64,000 bases of DNA from Chryseobacterium indologenes (GCF_018362995.1 NZ_CP074372.1:868001-932000); one strand, 5' to 3'; shown: positions 17,528 through 26,075, numbered from the stretch's first letter. Numbers and translations are program-made. The notes: generated from the letters alone by a model not told the origin.

Positions 17528-18295
17528 TTATTTACTTCCATGAGCAGCTTCAATAATCAGTTCAGCAGCTTCTTTAGGATAGGTCATGAAGACACAATGG
17601 CTTGCACCTGCTATTTCTATTATTCTTTTACTATTGGCCCGTTTTGCATAGAAACGTTCCAAATCTGGATTTATAATTTTATCTGCTTTAGCAACCATGT
17701 ACCACACTGGTTTTGATTTCCAGGCCGGGTTATGAATAATGGCGTGAAAAACTGAGTCTTGTGTAGGCGTTTGTGAGACGGCCATAAAATCAGCTTTTTC
17801 TTTAGCTATGCCTCCGGCAAAATCCGTCGGAAAGTTGGATGGGTTTATATAATCAAATCCGTCATTTCCTTTAATCAGAGATTGATATTCTGACGGATAT
17901 TTTTTTCCGTTGTCAGCCTCAGATTCTCCTTCATCAGGAGCGTGGGCAGCAAGATATACTAGTCCGGCAACTTTTGGATTGTTTCCTGCGGTGGTTATAA
18001 TGGCTCCGCCGTAACTGTGACCCACCAATATGCAGGGACCATCCTGCTGGTCAATAATTCTGTTTACCTGCTTCACATCATCCTCATAAGAAAGTAAAGT
18101 CTGTTGAGTTACAGAAACATGATAGCCCTTTTTGACAAGTTCTTTATAGATTCCTTCCCAGCCGGAGCCGTCTACAAAAGCTCCATGAACCAAAATAATG
18201 TTTTTGATGGGTGCTTTTTGCCCATACATAAAATTTCCAAAGATTCCTGTAATGGTAAACAGGATGGCTATAAGTTGCTTCAATCCGGTTTTCAT
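17528..18295 (-). CDS. Exported alpha/beta hydrolase
   Basis: 255 residues. Residues 1-25 form a signal peptide (MKTGLKQLIAILFTITGIFG followed by a short polar region). The mature enzyme has ILVHGAFVDGSGWEGI (oxyanion region), the nucleophile elbow LVGHSYGGAIIT, a central lid region and a terminal ASHCVFMTYPKEAAE carrying the catalytic His. It resembles the pyrethroid-hydrolase/EstC-like salicylate-esterase group of small hydrolases. It follows dps by 30 bases and is probably transcribed from the same operator-bearing promoter (site C). Substrate unknown. Confidence 0.85.
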   Translation of the reverse strand: MKTGLKQLIAILFTITGIFGNFMYGQKAPIKNIILVHGAFVDGSGWEGIYKELVKKGYHVSVTQQTLLSYEDDVKQVNRIIDQQDGPCILVGHSYGGAIITTAGNNPKVAGLVYLAAHAPDEGESEADNGKKYPSEYQSLIKGNDGFDYINPSNFPTDFAGGIAKEKADFMAVSQTPTQDSVFHAIIHNPAWKSKPVWYMVAKADKIINPDLERFYAKRANSKRIIEIAGASHCVFMTYPKEAAELIIEAAHGSK

Positions 18296-18325
18296 AACTA
18301 ACTTTTTAAAATTAAATATCTTGTT

Positions 18326-18799
18326 TTATCTGAAATATGAACGGATCATCCATGCCATTTCTTCATGGGTTTCCATTAGACCTGTTATAAAGTCACTGGT
18401 TCCGTAATCTTTATATTTTTCTGCAAAAGGAGTGATGTTTCCACGGAGAAACTCGATGATGCTTTCGTGGTCGCTCAAAAGGTCTTTCATAAAGCCGGGT
18501 CCGTCATTGGTTCTTTCACTATCTTCAGTTAAATGAGTCAGTTCCAGAAAAATTTTCATGGTTGCCGGAGCATAATGTCCTATTTTTCGCATACGTTCTG
18601 CAACGCTGTCCATCATTTCATCCAGTTGTTTGTACTGTTCTTCAAAGAAAATGTGGTTAGCGTGGAAGTTGTCTCCGGTAACATTCCAGTGTGCATTTCT
18701 TGTTTTGATGTAAAGCAGTGTCTCATCAGCTAATAATTTTGCCAGTTGTTCTGCAACAGCTTCTGTGTTTTTTTCTGTAATTCCGATTTTTGTTTTCAT
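18326..18799 (-). CDS. dps: Dps-family DNA-protecting ferritin-like protein
   Basis: 157 residues, standard Dps length. The ferroxidase signature is present: TRNAHWNVTGDNFHANHIFFEEQYKQLDEMMD contains the conserved W-N-x-x-G, H-x-x-F-E-E and D-E-x-x-D-x-x-A-E pattern spread over residues 34-70. Dps forms dodecamers that oxidise iron with hydrogen peroxide and shield DNA in stress. Its promoter carries the direct-repeat operator (site C) shared with the bicupin operon, which fits oxidative-stress control. A signal-peptide hydrolase gene follows 30 bases later. Confidence 0.92.
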   Translation of the reverse strand: MKTKIGITEKNTEAVAEQLAKLLADETLLYIKTRNAHWNVTGDNFHANHIFFEEQYKQLDEMMDSVAERMRKIGHYAPATMKIFLELTHLTEDSERTNDGPGFMKDLLSDHESIIEFLRGNITPFAEKYKDYGTSDFITGLMETHEEMAWMIRSYFR

Positions 18800-18841
18800 A
18801 ATAATGGTATTTATAGTTGAGTATTATTGCTCTTTTGCTGA

Positions 18842-18910
18842 TGTAAAGTTCATTCATAATACCGTAAAACAGTCTTGATTTTCGACAAACAGGCAAAAAC
18901 AATCGTTGAA
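18842..18910 (-). promoter_or_regulatory. Promoter with direct-repeat operator, site C (dps operon)
   Basis: Plus-strand elements: TGTAAAGTT at 18842-18850, TTCGACAAA at 18881-18889 and ATCGTTGAA at 18902-18910, with CAGGCAAAAACA between the repeats. The 39- and 21-base spacings equal those of sites A and B. The dps ATG is 43 bases from the -7-like box. Confidence 0.75.
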
Positions 18911-19064
18911 AAGCTCCGTTTCTCAAATGATGATCAATAGCTGTAAATTCAGCTGCTTATAATGATGCTGTTATCAGGAGATATTAAATAATTTGAGTCA
19001 ATTTCCGACCAGCTTTTTTGTATTTTGTATAAATTTGCTTACTGACATAATTAAAAAATACAAA

Positions 19065-19808
19065 ATGGAATTTTCACCTTTTAAGAACGTTATCAAGCTT
19101 TGCCTTCAGGGGATGAATATGGAGGATAAGAACATGCCTGAGGAGGCGAAAAGGCTGTTTTTGCAAGCCTGGGAAGAAGCGTCAGACGATCATGAAAAAT
19201 TTCTGGCAGCTCATTATGTATCACGTCATCAAAAAACACCTGCCGATCGTTTGAAATGGCTTGAAACTTCTTTAAGTTTTGCTTTAAAAATAAATGATAA
19301 TACGGTTAAAAGTGCACTGCCTTCTCTTTATTTGAATATTTCCAAATGCTATGAGGAGTTAGGGGATATTGAAATGTCAAAAAAGAATGCCGAGCTGGCA
19401 TTGTTATTACAAAATCATCCTTCTGATAAAGGACCTTTTTACCATGGAACAAAAGCCGATTTACAGATAGGAGACCTGTTGACGGCTGGTGGAACGTCAA
19501 ATTACAAGTCAGAATTAAAAATGAATCATATTTATTTTACAGCTTTGATGAACGGGGCAGGGCTGGCTGCTGCTTTAGCAAAAGGCGATGGAACAGAGCG
19601 TGTATATATTGTGGAACCCACAGGTATTTTTGAAAATGATCCCAATGTAACAGATAAGAAATTTCCGGGAAACCCGACCCGTTCTTATCGTTCCGAAATA
19701 CCTTTAAAAATTGTCGGAGAGGCTAAAGAATGGACAAAACCTAACCCTGAAGATCTTCAGAAGTTTCGTGAGAAATTAGATGACAACAAGGGAGAGATCA
19801 TCAATTAG
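19065..19808 (+). CDS. arr: NAD+-rifampin ADP-ribosyltransferase (Arr) with N-terminal TPR-like domain
   Basis: 247 residues from ATG 19065; an in-frame TTG at 18993 adds an unlikely 24-residue hydrophobic stretch. Residues 1-118 are helical with TPR-like spacing (PEEAKRLFLQAWEEA, PSLYLNISKCYEELGDIEMSKKNAELAL). Residues 123-247 are Arr: FYHGTKADLQIGDLL with His127, SNYKSELKMNHIYFTA, ERVYIVEPTG, FENDPNVTDKKFPGNPTRSY. Arr inactivates rifamycins by ADP-ribosylating the ansa-chain hydroxyl. Stand-alone Arr is about 140 residues, so the front half is an added domain. It stands alone between the divergent dps operon and a two-component locus. Confidence 0.88.
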   Translation: MEFSPFKNVIKLCLQGMNMEDKNMPEEAKRLFLQAWEEASDDHEKFLAAHYVSRHQKTPADRLKWLETSLSFALKINDNTVKSALPSLYLNISKCYEELGDIEMSKKNAELALLLQNHPSDKGPFYHGTKADLQIGDLLTAGGTSNYKSELKMNHIYFTALMNGAGLAAALAKGDGTERVYIVEPTGIFENDPNVTDKKFPGNPTRSYRSEIPLKIVGEAKEWTKPNPEDLQKFREKLDDNKGEIIN

Positions 19809-19962
19809 TCTCCTTATTTGTTTTTAATTATTTAGTTTATAATCCCTTGCGACTTTTATTAAAAGAGAAAAATATACATACTCATGCTTTTGCTATGAGT
19901 TAAATATTAACAGCAATAGAAAATATTTGACTTTAAAACCCCAATGACCCATATTTTAGCAA

Positions 19963-19984
19963 ATAATTTATTTAAATAAATTAT
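19963..19984. promoter_or_regulatory. 22-bp perfect AT palindrome before the Reg_prop kinase
   Basis: ATAATTTATTT followed by its exact reverse complement, ending 19 bases before the kinase ATG and overlapping a -7-like TATCTTTA (19982-19989). It could be an operator for autoregulation; being composed only of A and T, chance is not excluded. Confidence 0.4.
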
Positions 19985-20003
19985 CTTTACACTATTGGTA
20001 AAA

Positions 20004-23000
20004 ATGATTGGTTTGTGTAGAAATATTCTTACAGTTGGTTTTCTGTTTGCTTTTCTTTTGATTTACTCTCAGCAATATACTGTGCAACTGTTCAATACAG
20101 ATAACGGACTTCCTCAGAATAGTGTAAAAGATATTATAAAAGATAAATACGGCTTTATCTGGCTAACGACAGAAAATGGAATCGTAAGATATGACGGGCT
20201 TAATTTTTTTGTTCATAAAAATCTCCCATTGAATAGCCAGCGGTTTACTTATTTTTACGGTGATTCTAAAAAAGACAGCATTTTTACAGCAGGAGATTAC
20301 GGAAAAACAGTTTTAATACACCAGAAAGTTCCCAAAGTAATTAACAATATAAAAAAATATCCAACAATTATTGTTAAAGATAATATCAATTATCATTTGT
20401 GCATTTCAAACTACACGTACAGTCCGTCTCCGGGAGTCTGTTTCTTTATGGATTTCAAGAAAGGAAAGTATTTAATAACACAAAATTCTTTTGTTTATGA
20501 AGACTATCATTCTAAATCCCGGATCAAAGTAAATGTAAAACCGCTTTATAAAAATAATCCCAATGCCTTTACAATAGGAGATATTTTGTTTTATATTGAC
20601 AGAAATGCTAAAAAAGTAAGAAAAATAGAGGAAGGAAAAATTACAGATTCTTATGATCTGCCCATTGTAGCGGATCCCATGAGCAAAATATTCTGGAACA
20701 GAATAAATGGGCAGGGATTTGTATTGAACAATGATATTCTTTACAGGTGCATCTACAAGGATGGAACACTCAAGCTATTAAAACTGGCTCAGCTGGATCA
20801 TATAAGCGAAAGCAACCTGATGAGCGTTTATTATGATGAAAAATATAAAAAGCTTTATATTGGGAGCAGCACAGACGGACTCAAAATAGTGAGTTTAACA
20901 GATTTTATTTCTTCAAAAAGGGGTACTCCAAAATCATCAGTTGTTTTTTATGCGATCCAGCCTTATAATGATTCGTGTGTAATTAATCCGGCAGGAGAAA
21001 TCTACAACCGGAACGGACTGGTTAAAAGCAAAAACTTCGAAAAAAATATATCCTATTTTTTAAATTTTGACAAGCAGGGAAATATTGTAACCCGAAGAGA
21101 ACAAACTCTTTTTGTATACAATAAAAATTCTGATTTTACTGATTTTCAAAGTATTTCCACGGGAGAAGATACTGTAAAAGATTTTTTCTTTGCCGATGGA
21201 AAATACTATGTACTGGCAGTGAAACAAAAAAAAGGAAATACAGAGTTCACAGGTACACTAAGCATTTATAAAGATTTACCCTATAAGTCTCTAAAGAAAA
21301 AATATCTGTTTGCAAATGAGCCTACCAAGGTTATATTAACAGAAAATGGTGATATTTTGGTGGGTACAATAAAAGGATTGTACAAAATATCTGTTAAGCA
21401 TAATAAAATCTATGATTTAACCGGGAAAAATGAATTGTCAATTCGTGATATTGTGCATACTGCAGATGGAAATTTATGGGTAACCACTCTGGGAAGAGGC
21501 TTTTATCTTATAAAAAATAATCAGCTTATAAAAATGCCCGGTGATCCGGAAGGGAATCTTCTATCTCCACACACACTGCTGGAAGATCAGAATGGTTATT
21601 TCTGGATTCCAACAAACAATGGTTTGTACAAGATAAGAGAAAACATGCTGTTGAAATATGCGCAAAACCGGAATTTCAAACTGAACTATTACAGATATTC
21701 AAAAGAAGCAGGCTTTAACACCAACGAATTTAATGGCGGAAGTAATGTAAACGGCAACAAATTGAAAAATGGCGATTTTGTTTTACCCTCATTAAATGGA
21801 CTGGTATTTTTTAATCCTTTGAAAGTTAAAAGTTATTATCCCACAGAGATGTATATAGAAAGGGCTTTGGTTGATGACAAGGAAAAATTGTTTACAAATA
21901 CCTTAACGCTGAGCCAGGAAAACAGAAGGGTTGAGTTGTTTATTGATGTTCCTTACTACGCAAACCCTGATAATATTCTCATTGAAACAAAATTGGATGA
22001 TGATGGAACCGGTAAATGGATGTCAGTAGGGAAAGACCGGAAGTTTTTACTCAATAATCTTGGTCATGGTACGCATTTTCTTATCGTCAGGATGCTTGTT
22101 TCTGATAAGCATGAATATTTTTATAAAAAAATTAAAATTATCATTCCTGCTTTTTTTTATCAGACGTTATGGTTTAAAGTCTTTATCATTTTCCTGTTAC
22201 TTTTTTTACTTTATTTATCCGTAAGATGGCGGACGAGTGTTCATAAAAAGAAAAACCGCGAATTGGAAGCTATCATCATGTTAAGAACCAAAACGCTGTC
22301 AGAAACTGTAGAAAATCTGGAAATTACTCAAGCCAAGCTGGGAAGGGAAATTGAACAGCAGAAAAAGCTGATCGGGACCATTACTCATGATATTACCACA
22401 CCATTGAAATTTATTGCTTTAACCAGCAAAGAAGCGTTGGATTATGATGAAATGAATGCATACCGTACAGAAAGAATTCTTAATTCTATTTATAAATCAT
22501 CCAATCAGTTATACAATTTTACGAAAACACTGAAAGAATATGCTGATATATACAATGAATACAGAACTGATGAAACAGAATTGTATTCCTTCTATGATCT
22601 GGTGGAGGAAAAGAAAGTCCTTTTTGACGAGATTGCAGCCAATCATAATACGACAATTATTAATAATATAGACAAAGAGCTGATGATCCAGATCAGTAAA
22701 AATATCCTGGCTGTTATTATTCATAACCTGATGGATAATTCCGTAAAATATACAAGAGACGGGATTATTACCATTACCGGATCATATGAGGAGGAAGGTA
22801 TTATTCTGCAAATTACAGATACAGGAATAGGCATGGATGAGCACAAGATTGAATACTATACCAAGCTTCAGGAGAATATTGAAAATGAAAAGCTCTTATT
22901 ACAAAAATATGGCATGGGACTTCATCTGATTCTTCAGCTGCTCCAAATGTTAGAAAGTAAAATTATAATCAGAAGAAACGAAACAAAAGGGACTTCTTTC

Positions 23001-23030
23001 CAATTAATTCTTAAAAAATCTAAAAAATGA
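20004..23030 (+). CDS. Reg_prop/Y_Y_Y two-component sensor histidine kinase
   Basis: 1008 residues from ATG 20004, preferred over TTG 19995. Signal peptide 1-22 (LLIYSQ), then a long periplasmic region with propeller repeats (TDNGLPQNSVKDIIKDKYGFIWLTT, GDILVGTIKGLYKI, DQNGYFWIPTNNGLYKI), a Y_Y_Y-like immunoglobulin domain, a membrane helix near 722-745, HisKA with His795 (GTITHDITTPLKF) and HATPase_c (NLMDNSVKYT, DTGIGM). It differs from hybrid two-component systems in having no receiver or HTH; these are supplied by the next gene, whose ATG overlaps this stop. Reg_prop sensors usually detect extracytoplasmic ligands such as glycans, unknown here. Confidence 0.92.
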   Translation: MIGLCRNILTVGFLFAFLLIYSQQYTVQLFNTDNGLPQNSVKDIIKDKYGFIWLTTENGIVRYDGLNFFVHKNLPLNSQRFTYFYGDSKKDSIFTAGDYGKTVLIHQKVPKVINNIKKYPTIIVKDNINYHLCISNYTYSPSPGVCFFMDFKKGKYLITQNSFVYEDYHSKSRIKVNVKPLYKNNPNAFTIGDILFYIDRNAKKVRKIEEGKITDSYDLPIVADPMSKIFWNRINGQGFVLNNDILYRCIYKDGTLKLLKLAQLDHISESNLMSVYYDEKYKKLYIGSSTDGLKIVSLTDFISSKRGTPKSSVVFYAIQPYNDSCVINPAGEIYNRNGLVKSKNFEKNISYFLNFDKQGNIVTRREQTLFVYNKNSDFTDFQSISTGEDTVKDFFFADGKYYVLAVKQKKGNTEFTGTLSIYKDLPYKSLKKKYLFANEPTKVILTENGDILVGTIKGLYKISVKHNKIYDLTGKNELSIRDIVHTADGNLWVTTLGRGFYLIKNNQLIKMPGDPEGNLLSPHTLLEDQNGYFWIPTNNGLYKIRENMLLKYAQNRNFKLNYYRYSKEAGFNTNEFNGGSNVNGNKLKNGDFVLPSLNGLVFFNPLKVKSYYPTEMYIERALVDDKEKLFTNTLTLSQENRRVELFIDVPYYANPDNILIETKLDDDGTGKWMSVGKDRKFLLNNLGHGTHFLIVRMLVSDKHEYFYKKIKIIIPAFFYQTLWFKVFIIFLLLFLLYLSVRWRTSVHKKKNRELEAIIMLRTKTLSETVENLEITQAKLGREIEQQKKLIGTITHDITTPLKFIALTSKEALDYDEMNAYRTERILNSIYKSSNQLYNFTKTLKEYADIYNEYRTDETELYSFYDLVEEKKVLFDEIAANHNTTIINNIDKELMIQISKNILAVIIHNLMDNSVKYTRDGIITITGSYEEEGIILQITDTGIGMDEHKIEYYTKLQENIENEKLLLQKYGMGLHLILQLLQMLESKIIIRRNETKGTSFQLILKKSKK

Positions 23031-23641
23031 TTAAAAAGATCCTTATAGCAGATGATCATGATATTGTATTAACAGGAACCGCCATCATTTTAGAATCACG
23101 CATTCCTGATGTACTGATAGATACGGCTTCAGATTATCCTGAAGCTTTCGATAAAATTTCAATGCAAAAATTTGATCTGCTTATTCTGGATATTAATATG
23201 CCTGAAAGCAGAAATAAGAAAATGATCTCAGAAATCAAACTGCTTGATCCTGACTTAAAAATACTTGTTTTTTCAGCTTATGAAGAAGAGATTGCCATAC
23301 AGTATATCAAGGAAGGGGCAGATGGATATATTAATAAACTAAGTAAGGTAGATATCATTTCTGAAGCTGTGATGAAAATGTTTTCAGAAGGAAATTATTA
23401 TCCAAACGGTATTGTCAGTAAACTTTTACAGCCTTCCACCCTTGATGCTATAAAGAGTTTATCAGAAAGAGAGTATGAAATTTTTATGCTCATGGTAAAA
23501 GGGAACGGTAATCTGGAAATTTCAAATGAGATGGATATTCAGATGTCCACAATCAGTACTTATAAAAAAAGAATCCATAAAAAACTAAAAACAAGTAACC
23601 TGGCAGATCTTATTAAATTATATGAAGCTTATATGTCATAA
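23027..23641 (+). CDS. NarL/FixJ-type response regulator (REC-LuxR HTH)
   Basis: 204 residues. Receiver with IADDHD, Asp55 in DLLILDINMPES and VFSAYEEE; LuxR-type HTH near 145-200 (LSEREYEIFMLMVKG, TISTYKKRIHKKLKTSNLADLI). Its ATG overlaps the TGA of the upstream Reg_prop kinase (ATGA), so the pair is co-translated and almost certainly cognate. A strong palindrome built on GTAGAA/TTCTAC lies just downstream, before the exported protein gene at 23805, making that gene a possible target. Confidence 0.93.
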   Translation: MIKKILIADDHDIVLTGTAIILESRIPDVLIDTASDYPEAFDKISMQKFDLLILDINMPESRNKKMISEIKLLDPDLKILVFSAYEEEIAIQYIKEGADGYINKLSKVDIISEAVMKMFSEGNYYPNGIVSKLLQPSTLDAIKSLSEREYEIFMLMVKGNGNLEISNEMDIQMSTISTYKKRIHKKLKTSNLADLIKLYEAYMS

Positions 23642-23676
23642 TACTTATTTCAGACAATAAAAACACTCTTTTTGAA

Positions 23677-23738
23677 TGTAGAAAATTTTCTACAATTTGC
23701 TTAGTTTTTTTCTACGCATGGTGATGTTTTCTGTAGAA
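23677..23738. promoter_or_regulatory. Candidate operator cluster, GTAGAA/TTCTAC inverted repeats
   Basis: An 18-bp perfect palindrome TGTAGAAAATTTTCTACA at 23677-23694, followed by TTCTAC at 23710-23715 and GTAGAA at 23733-23738, also inverted with a 17-base gap. It lies between the response regulator stop (23641) and the start of the exported protein (23805). The inverted-repeat form suits a dimeric LuxR-type regulator. Confidence 0.5.
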
Positions 23739-23804
23739 TTTATTCTGATATTTTTACATTATGTTAAACAATCGGGTTTCTTAATGTAAATAAATTAATG
23801 ATAA

Positions 23805-25391
23805 ATGGTTAAAATTTCTACAAAACTAATCTTTGCAATAATAGCTCTAAGTCCGGCTATTGCTTTTGCCCAGGCAGGAAATGTTGGGGTCAACACAGTG
23901 AATCCCGGTTCTACGATGGATATTAACGGATCATTGGCGGCTAATTATAAAGCGGTTACTACAGCCACTTATAATTTAGCATTATCAGATTTCCACGTTT
24001 CATACAATGGAAGTTCAGATGCTGTATTCAGTTTACCGCCTTCCATCAGTGGGGTTGGAAACTTCAAAGGGAGGATTTACAGAATTAAAAACAATACAAA
24101 CTTTAAGATCACCGTGAATACCGTGGCTCCGGAAACAATTAACGGAAATGCCAGTATTTCAGTACCAGCCAATCAGAGTGTAGAGCTGGTGAGTACGGGA
24201 CTTACCGGAACGAATTCTACATGGGAACTTCTTTCAACGGGAACATCTGCTACAGGGGATTATATTATTGTGAAGCCAAACGCAGCCCAATCCGTATCTA
24301 CAGGATCAGATGTGACATTCGGATCTGTTATTGCCTCCAATAATATTACTTATAACGCAGGTGTTTTCAATCTGAAAGCAGGTAAAACCTATGTGCTCCG
24401 TTGTCAGCTGCATGCTACTGATTTTTCGCTGGCAGGAGGATTTTTCGTGTATGAGTGGGTAGACGCTTCCAATAACTCTGTTCTTCCTTCCAGTACAACA
24501 GGAGTTGTGGATGCCATCAATAATTATCCGGCAACATCTATTGGCGGCCAGCCGGAAGCCTATGCTATTTACAGGCCTACGGTTGATACCTCTGTAAAAG
24601 TAAGGCTGGGAGGTGCCGGAACTGCACAGCTGAACCCGGGAATAGGATTTATGACGGTTACCGAGCTTGCCGGAGGTAATGGAAATGGAGGTACAACAAT
24701 CATTAATAATAATATCACAGCAAGTAACGGTCTGACATTATCCGGTACAGATGTAAAATTGGGCGGAACCCTTTCACAGGCAACGGATATTGCAACGGCA
24801 GGTAATAATTTAAGTATCAATGGCACAGGAAAAGTTCTGGTAGGAACCAATACAGTACCGGCAGGAGCAGCCAGTGCAAAGATTGTTATTGATAACGGAA
24901 CTACCAATGGGGCTCTTCAGATCAAAGATGGTACCCAGCAGCTGGGCTATGTACTGACCAGTGATGCAAACGGCTTGGCAACATGGTCATCCACTGTTAC
25001 TACTGCTTTTGCCAACAACTGGACATCTTATACCGGAACATTGGTAAATCCTTTTACCGGAAATTCAGGTGGAGATAATTTACCAACTGGAATCTCTGTG
25101 AATATTCCTGCCAAAGGATGGTATTTTTTCCGTTCAGGAATCACCATAACTTCTACCTGTAATGATTACTGGTTTTATATTCCTGGAGTAGGGGAAGTAT
25201 GGAAAGCATATTGTGGAACGGCAAGTCCTGATCCTATTAATTTTGTGCCTAGAGATCAAACCAGAGTATTATATTTTGCAGCCCCTGGAGTTTACCCTAT
25301 AGTTGCTCATAAGACCAATCTTGTAGTTCCGACTGGATTTAATGGAGGAAATCCTCCTTTTTATCTGGATTTTGTAAAGTTCCAAAACTAA
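23805..25391 (+). CDS. Large exported protein with tail-fibre-like N-terminal motif
   Basis: 528 residues; signal peptide 1-22 (IALSPAIAFA). The mature start NVGVNTVNPGSTMDINGS has the VGxNTxxPxxTxDxNG motif common in flavobacterial surface proteins and reminiscent of trimeric fibre stalks; the gene at 26132 has it too. Composition is rich in Thr, Ser, Asn and Gly, with NNNITASNGLTLSGTDVKLGG stalk-like repeats near 305-330 and a compact C-terminal domain with paired cysteines (TCNDYWFYIPGVGEVWKAYCG). No type IX sorting domain is apparent. It lies downstream of a sensor/regulator pair and of their candidate operator. Function unrecognised. Confidence 0.78.
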   Translation: MVKISTKLIFAIIALSPAIAFAQAGNVGVNTVNPGSTMDINGSLAANYKAVTTATYNLALSDFHVSYNGSSDAVFSLPPSISGVGNFKGRIYRIKNNTNFKITVNTVAPETINGNASISVPANQSVELVSTGLTGTNSTWELLSTGTSATGDYIIVKPNAAQSVSTGSDVTFGSVIASNNITYNAGVFNLKAGKTYVLRCQLHATDFSLAGGFFVYEWVDASNNSVLPSSTTGVVDAINNYPATSIGGQPEAYAIYRPTVDTSVKVRLGGAGTAQLNPGIGFMTVTELAGGNGNGGTTIINNNITASNGLTLSGTDVKLGGTLSQATDIATAGNNLSINGTGKVLVGTNTVPAGAASAKIVIDNGTTNGALQIKDGTQQLGYVLTSDANGLATWSSTVTTAFANNWTSYTGTLVNPFTGNSGGDNLPTGISVNIPAKGWYFFRSGITITSTCNDYWFYIPGVGEVWKAYCGTASPDPINFVPRDQTRVLYFAAPGVYPIVAHKTNLVVPTGFNGGNPPFYLDFVKFQN

Positions 25392-25446
25392 TTCCGGATA
25401 GTTATCAGACTATAAAAAAGATTCTAAAAACATACTATGAAAATGG

Positions 25447-25478
25447 AGCTGTAAAGTTGATTCTTTACAGCTTTTTTA
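25447..25478 (+). terminator. Terminator of the exported fibre-like protein gene
   Basis: A 10-bp perfect stem (AGCTGTAAAG / CTTTACAGCT) with a 6-base loop, followed by TTTTTT, 56 bases after the stop codon at 25391. Confidence 0.85.
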
Positions 25479-25624
25479 TTGAAAGGATATATTAATGATA
25501 TCATTCATTTCAAAGATTTTATAATTTGTTTCATTCACTAATCTCTGATTATGATTGTACGCATAAATGGCAGAATGAATATTCCATACATTTGGGATAA
25601 GTTTTTCGTTTAACCAATAGTTTT

Positions 25625-25646
25625 AGGCTCCAATGGGAGCTTTTTT
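25625..25646 (+). terminator. Orphan terminator-like hairpin
   Basis: GCTCC AATG GGAGC followed by TTTTTT on the plus strand. No plus-strand gene lies between it and the terminator at 25447-25478. A -7-like TACATTTG at 25587-25594 precedes it, so a very short transcript is conceivable. Confidence 0.5.
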
Positions 25647-25655
25647 ATTTCATTC

Positions 25656-25916
25656 TTACTCATCAATCGAGTCGAATGTTACATGAGCATAGAGAATGTT
25701 TTCATTATTTTCTCTGGTCCAGGTTCTGCCATTAATCATTCCAAAAGCCAGCTTATTGATTGAATATAAATACTTTTCTATTTCCTGCCACAGGATTTCA
25801 TCTACATAAGATTCTATATTAACCCAGTCACCCACAACGGGTAATATTTCAAATTCAACCGCAGGAATAGTGATATCAATTTCCTTTAAATCATCTGATA
25901 TAAAAGCTACTTTCAT
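25656..25916 (-). CDS. Hypothetical protein, 86 residues
   Basis: A short acidic protein without signal peptide or membrane segment; no family recognised. The start MKVAFISDDLKEIDITIPAVEFEI, the central PVVGDWVNIESYVDE and the terminal TRENNENILYAHVTF read as a real small beta-rich fold, with normal codon use for the region. It stands alone between an orphan hairpin and an exported protein gene on the same strand. It might be a small immunity-like or accessory protein, but nothing in the neighbourhood supports a specific role. Confidence 0.55.
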   Translation of the reverse strand: MKVAFISDDLKEIDITIPAVEFEILPVVGDWVNIESYVDEILWQEIEKYLYSINKLAFGMINGRTWTRENNENILYAHVTFDSIDE

Positions 25917-26075
25917 ATTTTAATATTTAAACCAAATATAATTAATCTGAATATCATTTACACCCATTTCAGATTGTTTTTAGGAAGAAAATACAAGATA
26001 TCTATCATTGTTCATGTAAATATATTTCCATAAAAAATAAACTCTAATCCCTCTGAAAAAGAGGTCTTATTTTAG

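Noticed and set aside
18726..18926. 66-codon minus-strand frame running over the dps promoter into dps
   Set aside because: It overlaps both the dps start in another frame and operator site C, and its sequence is Arg/Tyr-rich noise.
18993..19064. Upstream TTG start for arr
   Set aside because: It adds a hydrophobic 24-residue tail across the probable promoter region (TAAATTTG at 19030-19037); ATG 19065 is natural.
24569..24907. 112-codon minus-strand frame in the exported fibre-like gene
   Set aside because: Val/Pro-rich antisense of repetitive Asn/Gly/Thr codons; no signal peptide or motif.
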